From Candidatus Apopatosoma intestinale (lineage in GTDB: Bacteria; Bacillota; Clostridia; Oscillospirales; CAG-272), in NCBI GenBank assembly GCA_003524145.1, contig DODZ01000047.1, positions 46,220 through 59,859 on the forward strand: 13,640 nucleotides of DNA, given 5' to 3'. Position numbers and translations under genes: made by a program. This document shows, piece by piece, positions 1 through 5,884 of this stretch (the first letter of the stretch is position 1; each line of letters starts with the position of its first letter). The notes under the pieces were generated by a model. That model saw only the letters and a list, made by a program, of their open reading frames with translations. It was not told the origin of the DNA and searched no databases.

Positions 1-690
1 TTCTCAGGTTGCAGCAGCTTAAGTAGCATTACGATACCGGATAGCGTGACGAGCATAGGCAGTGATGCATTTTCGGGGTGCAGTAGCCTTGTGAGTGTCA
101 CAATACCGAATAGTGTAACAAGCATAGGAGATTATGCGTTTAGCGGTACAATACTATATATCATAAACAATAATAGCGACATTGAGATTACCTTTGACAA
201 TGAAAGTCATGGACTTGTTTCTAATTATACGCAGTTAATTATTGATAAAAATGAAAATAAAACTTACAGAGCAGGAACGACTGATTGCGAACTCACTGAT
301 ACTACGGATGGCTTTAGATTTGTAAAGATTAACGGAGAATATAAGCTTATAGCGTATATCGGGAAAGAAGAAACGGTTACTCTGCCGCTTGACATAAACG
401 GATGTGCATACAAGGTTTACAATATGGTTGGCATTCGCAATGTAATCATTCCGGATGGTATGACGAGCATAGGCGAGTGGGCATTCGTCGGCTGCAGTAG
501 CCTTGTTAGTATTATGATACCTGATAGCGTAACTAGCATAGGCAATGGTGCATTTTTGGGATGTAGTAGTCTTACAAGTATCACGATACCTGATAGTGTA
601 ATAAGCATAGGCGATAGTGCGTTTAGCGGTTGCAGTAGCCTCACGAGCATCACGATGCCTGATAGCATAGTGGAAATAGATGAGCGCGCA
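1..690 (+). repeat. 69-bp BspA-type LRR_5 coding repeats of gene 1, interrupted by a unique module
   Basis: Units of 23 codons with the pattern LTSITIPDSVTSIGDxAFxGCSS occur at 1-150 and about 444-690. The unit is well conserved at DNA level (acgagcataggc, gttgcagtagcct). The same units form the last 2.2 kb of the protease gene at the other end of the window; for example 630-656 is identical over 27 bases to 11968-11994. Confidence 0.9.
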
Positions 691-3600
691 TTTGATAATA
701 CCGCATACTACAACAATCCTGATAACTGGGACAATGGCATGCTATATATTGGAAAACATCTTATAAAGGCAGACAAAGATGTTGAGAGATTTGCTGTCAA
801 TCCTGATACAATTTGTATAGCTGATGATGCATTTGAAGAATGTTATAAGCTTAAATATGTTGAGATAGGCAGCAGATATTACAACATATTCAGAAAAGAT
901 TATACAAGCAATCTTGAAGCTCTTGTGATTACTGATTTGCCGAGTGGTTTTGGCATTCATAGCTATTTCTGGGGTATCCCTCTCACCCTCAAAACAATCA
1001 TCCTGAAATCCGGCGTCGATGTAAGCAACCCGCACTTATTCGATGATATCACCGGTGTTACAATCTATGTAGAGGATGCGAAGATAGATTGCATGTGGGA
1101 TCATGATTATCCCGGCTGGAACAACGGAAACAAGGTTTTCTATGGCGACGAATGGGCAAGAGTAAAGTTTATCTCCGATGGCGAGGTTATTGCCGATGAT
1201 GTATATCTCGCGAATCAGGTTATCCGCCCGCCGTATATTGCCGATGTGAAAAATGAAGATACAAACCGTATTTTTGTCGGCTGGGATTTTGACGGCGACG
1301 GTCAGGTTGATTCTCTGCCTGCGACAGTGCTCGGCGAAGTAGAAGCAAATGCTGTTTACAGAACCGAAGACGCAACATATACGATAGAATTCCTTGATAA
1401 AAACGGCGATGTGCTCTATACCTATATTCTGCCTTATGGCGCGACTGTTCCCGAGCCGACCGCTCCCGTGGCGGCGGGATATGTGTTCCTTGGCTGGGAC
1501 GGTTATTATGCGGGCATGAGCGCAACGGCAGATATGAAGATAGCTTCGAGCTGGTCACATATCGGCGGCGGACATGATTATGTCATTACCGTGATTTTGC
1601 CGACTTGCACCGCAAAAGGCTATACAAAGCATGAATGCAGTATCTGCGGTGATTCTTATATGACTGATATTACCGAAGAAACAGGGCATAGCTTTGGCGA
1701 TTGGATAATCTCGACAAAACCGACCTGCTCTGATGACGGAATAAAATATCGCGTATGTCATTGCGGTTATACGGAAACGGATATTGCACAGTCAACAGGG
1801 CACAGCTATGAAATACTTTCCGAGATAAAAGCTACATGCAAGAACGGCGGTTATATTACATATAAATGTTCTTCATGCGGCGAAACAATGACGGAAGAAA
1901 CAAATATGCTCCCGCATAATTATGAAAAGAAATATGTCAGCAAGTCTTTCCTGCAATGGTTGATTGAACATATTCTGAATATTCTTTTCGGCTATGAGGG
2001 CAATAATGCTTATTATTATAAGTGCACCGTCTGCGGAAAGATAGCGGATGTTGATGATTCTGCAGTAATAAGAACGGCAAGCGCACAGGAGATTTGTGAG
2101 CATGAAGCAGGCGATTGGACTGTGGATGCCGAGCATTCTTATCTGGAGATTCGCAAATGCGGTAAGTGCGAGAAGATAATTGAAGCAAGAAATATTTGCA
2201 CGCATAATTATGGTGAAGGTTATGCCTATAATAATGAAAGCCATTGGCATGAATGTTCTGTGTGCGGCGATGCTGTTGATATGGCGGCGCACGAGCTTGA
2301 TTTTGAATGGGCTGGTGATAAAAATGCACACTGGCATGAGTGCGGCATATGCGGGGCAAGAAAAGATGAAAGAACTCATGTCTTCGATAACTCATGCGAT
2401 ACGACCTGCGATACATGCGGTTATGTGAGAAGCATAACTCATAACTACGAGCAGAAGTACGATGAGAATAGTCACTGGGATGAGTGCAGAGTCTGCGGAG
2501 ATAAGCAGAATGTCACGGCTCACATCTTTGACAATGCATGCGATACAACCTGTGATGCCTGCGGTTATGTGAGAAGCATAACCCACAGCTATGAGCAGAA
2601 GCACGATGAGAATAGCCACTGGGATGAGTGCTCAGTATGTCACGAAAGGAAAGACATAACAGCTCACATCTTTGACAATGCATGCGATACAACCTGCGAT
2701 GCTTGCGGTTATACAAGAGCGATAACTCACAACTACGAGCAGAAGTATGACGAAGTAAATCACTGGGATGAGTGCAGAGTCTGTGGAGATAAGCAGAATA
2801 TCACGGCACACATCTTTGATAACGCATGCGATGCAACCTGCGATACCTGCGGTTATACAAGAGTGATAACCCACAACTACGAGCAGAAACACGATGAGAA
2901 TAGTCACTGGGATGAATGCACAGTTTGTGGAGATAAACAGAATGTTACAGCACACATCTTTGACAACGCCTGCGACACAACCTGCGACACTTGCGGCTAT
3001 GTAAGAAGCATAACTCACAGCTATGAGCAGAAGCACGATGAGGATAGTCACTGGGATGAGTGTAAAGTCTGTGGAGATAAGCAGAATATCACAGTTCACA
3101 CATTTGACAACGCTTGTGATACAACCTGTGATACTTGCGGCTATACAAGAGCGATAACCCACAGCTATGAGCAGAAACACGATGAGAATAGCCATTGGGA
3201 TGAGTGCACGGTTTGCGGAGACAAACAGAATATCACAGTTCACACATTCGAGCAGAAGCACGACGGCACAAACCACTGGAATGAGTGTTCTGCTTGCCAC
3301 TGCAAGAAAGACATAGCAACACACACATTTGCACAGGCACATGACGAAAGCGGTCACTGGAGTGAATGCTCTGTATGCCACAAGACAAATGGAGATAAGT
3401 CAGCTCACACCAACACGAAGAACAAGCACATTTGTGACACTTGCGGAAGAAAACTTTCCGACCACGAGGGTGGCACAGCCACATGTTCTGAGAAGGCAAT
3501 CTGCACCATCTGCGGCGAGAAGTACGGCGATTTTGCAGAACACAGCTTCGGCGAATGGAAAACCAATGCCGAAGGCGAGCGCACAAAAGGATGTTCTGCC

Positions 3601-3816
3601 TGCGGTAAGATAATTAACTTCATGTATGGCGACCTTAACTATGACGGCAAGGTAAATGCAATCGACCTGACGATACTTCGCAGATATCTTGCGAGATACA
3701 GTAGCGAAATAGACATCGCCGTTGCCGACTTCAACGGAGACGGCAAGGTCAATACGCTTGATCTCATGCTCCTGAGAAGATTCCTTGTAGGATACGATTC
3801 TGTCCTCGGGAAATAA
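1..3816 (+). CDS. LRR_5 (BspA-like) surface protein with Cys/His repeats and C-terminal type I dockerin, 5'-partial
   Basis: The frame is open from base 1, so the start is upstream; the GTG at 46 is an internal Val of a repeat. The 1271 visible residues, numbered from base 1, begin with BspA-like LRRs (consensus TSITIPDSVTSIGDxAFxGC) at 1-51 and about 140-235, interrupted by a 114-residue non-LRR module (52-165). Degenerate LRRs and a cap containing WDHDYPGWNNGNK follow to about 384. Two Listeria-Bacteroides/InlB-type repeats with GW motifs lie at 385-518. Three CxxCG...GH units (525-641) and a long Cys/His repeat region (about 725-1150) come next. A type I dockerin (about 1209-1265) precedes the TAA stop. 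By family knowledge this is an exported protein attached to a cohesin-bearing scaffold; LRR and GW domains usually mediate adhesion or binding. No catalytic domain is visible, but one could lie upstream. The ligand is unknown. Confidence is high for the architecture and low for the function. Confidence 0.93.
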   Translation, partial: FSGCSSLSSITIPDSVTSIGSDAFSGCSSLVSVTIPNSVTSIGDYAFSGTILYIINNNSDIEITFDNESHGLVSNYTQLIIDKNENKTYRAGTTDCELTDTTDGFRFVKINGEYKLIAYIGKEETVTLPLDINGCAYKVYNMVGIRNVIIPDGMTSIGEWAFVGCSSLVSIMIPDSVTSIGNGAFLGCSSLTSITIPDSVISIGDSAFSGCSSLTSITMPDSIVEIDERAFDNTAYYNNPDNWDNGMLYIGKHLIKADKDVERFAVNPDTICIADDAFEECYKLKYVEIGSRYYNIFRKDYTSNLEALVITDLPSGFGIHSYFWGIPLTLKTIILKSGVDVSNPHLFDDITGVTIYVEDAKIDCMWDHDYPGWNNGNKVFYGDEWARVKFISDGEVIADDVYLANQVIRPPYIADVKNEDTNRIFVGWDFDGDGQVDSLPATVLGEVEANAVYRTEDATYTIEFLDKNGDVLYTYILPYGATVPEPTAPVAAGYVFLGWDGYYAGMSATADMKIASSWSHIGGGHDYVITVILPTCTAKGYTKHECSICGDSYMTDITEETGHSFGDWIISTKPTCSDDGIKYRVCHCGYTETDIAQSTGHSYEILSEIKATCKNGGYITYKCSSCGETMTEETNMLPHNYEKKYVSKSFLQWLIEHILNILFGYEGNNAYYYKCTVCGKIADVDDSAVIRTASAQEICEHEAGDWTVDAEHSYLEIRKCGKCEKIIEARNICTHNYGEGYAYNNESHWHECSVCGDAVDMAAHELDFEWAGDKNAHWHECGICGARKDERTHVFDNSCDTTCDTCGYVRSITHNYEQKYDENSHWDECRVCGDKQNVTAHIFDNACDTTCDACGYVRSITHSYEQKHDENSHWDECSVCHERKDITAHIFDNACDTTCDACGYTRAITHNYEQKYDEVNHWDECRVCGDKQNITAHIFDNACDATCDTCGYTRVITHNYEQKHDENSHWDECTVCGDKQNVTAHIFDNACDTTCDTCGYVRSITHSYEQKHDEDSHWDECKVCGDKQNITVHTFDNACDTTCDTCGYTRAITHSYEQKHDENSHWDECTVCGDKQNITVHTFEQKHDGTNHWNECSACHCKKDIATHTFAQAHDESGHWSECSVCHKTNGDKSAHTNTKNKHICDTCGRKLSDHEGGTATCSEKAICTICGEKYGDFAEHSFGEWKTNAEGERTKGCSACGKIINFMYGDLNYDGKVNAIDLTILRRYLARYSSEIDIAVADFNGDGKVNTLDLMLLRRFLVGYDSVLGK
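154..495 (+). repeat. 114-residue non-LRR module, copy 1 (paralogous to 12116-12457)
   Basis: This segment, from LYIINNNSDI to GEWAFVGC, breaks the LRR array. It aligns without gaps over 114 residues to a segment of the giant protease gene, with about 64 identical residues by hand count. The most conserved parts are DGFRF, DTVTLP/ETVTLP and RNVIIPDGMTSIGE, the last of which re-enters the LRR array. I do not recognise it as a named domain. It looks like an island module that travels together with this LRR type. Confidence 0.85.
1153..1554 (+). other. Two Listeria-Bacteroides (InlB B-type, 'GW') repeats in gene 1
   Basis: Residues 385-453 and 460-518 show the family pattern of a VxF/IEF beta strand, a proline-rich turn, FVGWD or FLGWD, and a closing AxY or SSW. 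The first contains D429-x-D-x-D-G-x-x-D437, a loop that resembles a calcium-binding site. Such repeats are extracellular beta-grasp-like spacer or adhesion modules in Gram-positive surface proteins. Confidence 0.75.
1573..1923 (+). repeat. Three CxxCG...GH repeats in gene 1
   Basis: Residues 525-641 hold three units with the pattern TCxxxGxxxxxCxxCGxxxxxxxxxxGH (for example CSICGDSY, CHCGYTE and CSSCGETM). This is a common repeat of clostridial surface proteins. The Cys pair and trailing His suggest a small metal- or disulfide-stabilised fold, but this was not tested. They lead into the longer 48-residue repeats. Confidence 0.75.
2437..3246 (+). repeat. 144-bp tandem repeat encoding 48-residue Cys/His units (5 full copies plus partial)
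   Basis: Full copies start at 2437, 2581, 2725, 2869 and 3013, each exactly 144 bp; a sixth begins at 3157 and loses its second half near 3246. Each unit reads THxYEQKxDExxHWDEC, then CG...H, FDNACDxTCDxCGYxRxI. It carries five Cys (CxxC and CxxxCxxC) and three conserved His. More degenerate units flank the array at about 2200-2436 and 3247-3470. The spacing resembles structural zinc-binding knuckles, but metal binding is an inference. The uniform length suggests recent tandem duplication. Confidence 0.92.
3625..3801 (+). other. Type I dockerin domain at the C-terminus of gene 1
   Basis: Two calcium-binding F-hand repeats are visible. The first is D1211-x-N-x-D-G-x-x-N-x-x-D1222 followed by LTILRRYL. 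The second is D1243-x-N-x-D-G-x-x-N-x-x-D1254 followed by LMLLRRFL. Both loops have every usual calcium ligand, and the two halves are nearly symmetric, with RR at positions 17-18 of each. Type I dockerins bind cohesins on scaffoldins, so the protein is probably displayed on or released with a cellulosome-like complex. Neither other gene shows a dockerin within this window. Confidence 0.95.
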
Positions 3817-3855
3817 GCTGCAGAGCGAAAATCATTTTTGCAGAGACGTTTTTGC

Positions 3856-3939
3856 GAAAAACTATTGACAGTACCGAAAAAATCGACAAAGAGTGGAAAA
3901 AATCGACAAAAAACGAGGAAAAAATATTGACAAAATAAG
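3856..3939 (+). repeat. Four 20-22 bp A-tract direct repeats upstream of gene 2
   Basis: Four consecutive units begin with a GAAAAA-type tract at 3856 (20 bp), 3876 (20 bp), 3896 (22 bp) and 3918 (22 bp). Units 2 and 3 share gaaaaaatcgacaaa; units 1 and 4 contain TTGACA. The A-tracts are about 10-12 bp apart, so they lie on one face of the helix, as in intrinsically curved DNA or UP-element-rich promoters. The last unit supplies the -35 box of the gene 2 promoter. Confidence 0.7.
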
Positions 3940-3955
3940 GAAGAAAATATAAAAT
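3927..3955 (+). promoter_or_regulatory. Sigma-A type promoter of gene 2
   Basis: A perfect -35 TTGACA (3927-3932) is followed after 17 bp by TAAAAT (3950-3955). The predicted start near 3962 gives a leader of about 40 bases. An A-rich tract lies directly upstream. Confidence 0.75.
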
Positions 3956-3988
3956 AGTTCACAGAAAAAGGAAATAAAGGAAATAAAC

Positions 3989-4004
3989 GGGGGCGAACGT
4001 ATTG
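3989..4004 (+). promoter_or_regulatory. Ribosome binding site and TTG start of gene 2
   Basis: GGGGG at 3989-3993 lies 8 bases before the TTG at 4002. An in-frame TAA at 3984 blocks upstream extension, and the next in-frame ATGs fall inside the signal-peptide hydrophobic core. TTG at 4002 is therefore the only start that keeps a whole signal peptide. Confidence 0.65.
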
Positions 4005-5552
4005 AATACGGATTTTAATGAAAAAACAGGCAAAGATGAGCTGCGTTTTTCGCTAAAAAGGATAATTGTCAGGTTTTTCGGATTTGTACTTTCTCTTGCG
4101 ATGATGATTTCATGCTCTTCCGCAGGGCATATTTTTGCATCGGGCGACCTCGCCGCGATAGGTGAAAAAAGCTATGTGAAAATAAGCGAGGCTATTGCCG
4201 CCGCGGGAGAAAACGATACCGTGAAGCTCCTGCCGAGAGCTGACGGAAGCCCTATTTACGGCTGCTATACCGTTTCGGGGAAGAAGAATATCACGATAGA
4301 TCTGAACGAAGCTACGATTGAGTACAGCGGTGCGAATAATTATTTGCTGAAAATAGAAAATTCCTCTGTCACGATAAAAAACGGGACACTCAATTTGCAG
4401 AATGCCGGCTCTGCGGTGGCAGTATCGGGTAACTCAAATGTAATTTTCGAAAATGTAACAATCAAAACCTCGGGAAGAGGAGTGTTTGTGCAGAGCGCGG
4501 GAGATACATATATAAAGGTAAATTCCGATACTGTGATAGATTCGGAAAAGCCGAGCTTTTACTTTGGCTCGGAAGATGCCTCCGAGAATATCACACTCGA
4601 CATTTTCGGTAAGATAAATTCGGAAAAAGCCAGTGCGATATACAATATATCAAAAGGCAAAGTAAAAATCAATCTCCACGGCGGAAGCGAGATAAAGGCT
4701 ACCGATGTGGGAATATACAATAAAGAATCCGGCTTTTCGCTTGAGATGTACGGCGGACTTATCTCCGGCGGGACAGGTATTCACAGCATAGGCGGCAAGC
4801 TGACAATCCGAGGCGGGCACATATCAGCCATGGGCAGCAAAGGAGAGGCGCAGAATACAGGCTGTGCAGTTTCATCGGCGGGAGCTTCGCTAAAGATAAT
4901 CGGCGGAGTGTTTTATTCATCAAATGCCGGTGCTGTCGGCGGAGAATATTCGGATATCAGTGTAGTCGGCGGTTCGTTTTTTCCCGAGGTTCCGACTGCG
5001 GGGACAAGAAAGGGAGCAATATTCACCGAAGAGATAATAAACGGAATGCCGTATAAAGTCATATCCTGTGCCACCGACGGAGAGGCATATAAGATAGCGA
5101 AGCCTGCCGTTCAGATAGCGATGCTGGAGCCATGGGGAGTGAGAGTCAGTGCCGCTGTGACAAAGGACGGCGTGGCTGTAGCTCCTGCCGATTATGCAAC
5201 GGAAAACATCAGATGCGGCGTATGGTTTGCCATAGGGGAAGAAAAATATACCTCTGCGGAAGAGATAAAGAATGCCGCAGGTTCGGAATACATCTCGGGA
5301 AAAGCCGATACGGAAGGCTTCTTCTGCGACTATCGCGGGATATATATTTATGATTTTGATAAATATATCAGCATAGCGATAGAGCTTGACAGCGGAGACG
5401 AAAAGCTTTATTCAAAGACGATATCGTATTCGATGCTCGAGCTTATCGAAATGCGCCTTGGCGCGGATGATTGCCTCGGCGCGGAGAAGGATCTGCTGAA
5501 ATATATGGTAGATTACCACATGTATGTCGATGCCTACAGTAAAGGTAACTGA
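4002..5552 (+). CDS. Secreted right-handed beta-helix protein with a C-terminal surface-protein module
   Basis: The product is 516 residues. An N-terminal export signal has basic residues at 18-24 (LKRIIVR) and a hydrophobic core to about 37. Either Cys38 in MMISC is lipidated (a slightly atypical lipobox) or cleavage falls near IFA-SG (about 46). Residues 50-77 match the lead-in often seen before surface beta-helices (SYVKISEAIAAAGENDTVKLL-like). Residues about 85-330 are short beta-helix coils with ITIDLN, VTIKNGTL, VIFENVTI, LTIRGG, LKIIGG and ISVVGG steps. Residues about 370-516 resemble a C-terminal module common in Oscillospiraceae surface proteins (GIYIYDFDKYISIAIEL, YSKTISYSM). No catalytic residues of a polysaccharide lyase could be assigned and there is no dockerin. 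Adhesion or glycan binding is only a guess. It has its own promoter and a hairpin after the stop. Confidence 0.9.
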   Translation: MNTDFNEKTGKDELRFSLKRIIVRFFGFVLSLAMMISCSSAGHIFASGDLAAIGEKSYVKISEAIAAAGENDTVKLLPRADGSPIYGCYTVSGKKNITIDLNEATIEYSGANNYLLKIENSSVTIKNGTLNLQNAGSAVAVSGNSNVIFENVTIKTSGRGVFVQSAGDTYIKVNSDTVIDSEKPSFYFGSEDASENITLDIFGKINSEKASAIYNISKGKVKINLHGGSEIKATDVGIYNKESGFSLEMYGGLISGGTGIHSIGGKLTIRGGHISAMGSKGEAQNTGCAVSSAGASLKIIGGVFYSSNAGAVGGEYSDISVVGGSFFPEVPTAGTRKGAIFTEEIINGMPYKVISCATDGEAYKIAKPAVQIAMLEPWGVRVSAAVTKDGVAVAPADYATENIRCGVWFAIGEEKYTSAEEIKNAAGSEYISGKADTEGFFCDYRGIYIYDFDKYISIAIELDSGDEKLYSKTISYSMLELIEMRLGADDCLGAEKDLLKYMVDYHMYVDAYSKGN

Positions 5553-5564
5553 AAAGAATATAGA

Positions 5565-5598
5565 ACAGCCGCCCTGCTCATCCGAGCAGGGCGGCTGT
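5565..5598 (+). terminator. Strong hairpin after gene 2, probable terminator
   Basis: A perfect 15-bp GC-rich stem (ACAGCCGCCCTGCTC and its complement) closes a 4-base ATCC loop, starting 12 bases after the stop codon. The + strand lacks a good U-tract afterwards (only CCTTAT). On the - strand the hairpin is followed by a T-rich stretch, so it would look more like a classical terminator for antisense transcripts. Confidence 0.7.
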
Positions 5599-5752
5599 CC
5601 TTATCGGATGAAAAGCGCTATTTCAAATTGCACATATTTACTTAGAGCTTAATAACGATGTATTGAGAGGTGCCTGATTTTAAAAGTAAAGAATCATTAT
5701 ATAAATAAAACATCAAAATTAATTTCAATGCACGAAAAATATGTAAAAGTTG
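5599..5752. other. AT-rich noncoding stretch between genes 2 and 3
   Basis: No reading frame with a ribosome binding site, no RNA gene and no clear inverted repeat was seen here. The last 50 bases before the promoter are A/T-rich and could act as an UP element. The whole intergenic gap of 329 bases is accounted for by this stretch, the hairpin, the promoter and the leader of gene 3. Confidence 0.6.
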
Positions 5753-5782
5753 TTGACAAAAATATGTACGGTATGATATTAT
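5753..5782 (+). promoter_or_regulatory. Probable sigma-A promoter of gene 3
   Basis: TTGACA (5753-5758) is followed after 18 bp by TATTAT (5777-5782). This predicts a leader of roughly 90 bases. A perfect TATAAT also occurs at 5849-5854, but without a good -35 box, so it is only a possible second promoter. Confidence 0.65.
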
Positions 5783-5865
5783 AAAACTGTATATAGATTT
5801 TAAGCAAACATCCAATTATTAGTTTTTTTAAATTATTTGAGATCAAGCTATAATTTATTCTTGGG

Positions 5866-5884
5866 AAGGAGACAAAACATTATG
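5866..5884 (+). promoter_or_regulatory. Ribosome binding site and ATG start of gene 3
   Basis: AAGGAG at 5866-5871 lies 10 bases before the ATG at 5882. An in-frame ATG at 5900 has a GGGGAAGG only one base upstream, which is too close, so 5882 is preferred. Confidence 0.75.

Noticed and set aside
46..48. GTG at 46 as the start of gene 1
   Set aside because: The frame is open to base 1 with the LRR pattern in phase, and there is no ribosome binding site. The gene starts before the window.
2180..2428. Short plus-strand frames overlapping the large genes (2180-2428, 3329-3613, 5132-5353, 7206-7490, 8977-9327)
   Set aside because: All are out-of-frame shadows of clear domains in the main frames, with no ribosome binding site or recognisable protein.
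3280..3390. CxxCH motifs (CSACH, CSVCH) that look like c-type cytochrome heme sites
   Set aside because: They are variants of the CxxCG position in the Cys/His repeat, with no other cytochrome features, so covalent heme binding is not supported.
3848..3862. Small inverted repeat (GTTTTT, GCG loop, AAAAAC) after gene 1 as a terminator
   Set aside because: The stem has only A-T pairs plus one G-C and no U-tract of its own, so it is too weak. No convincing terminator for gene 1 was found.
5849..5854. Perfect TATAAT as the main promoter of gene 3
   Set aside because: There is no acceptable -35 box at 16-18 bp upstream. TTGACA at 5753 with TATTAT is better, so this is kept only as a possible second start.
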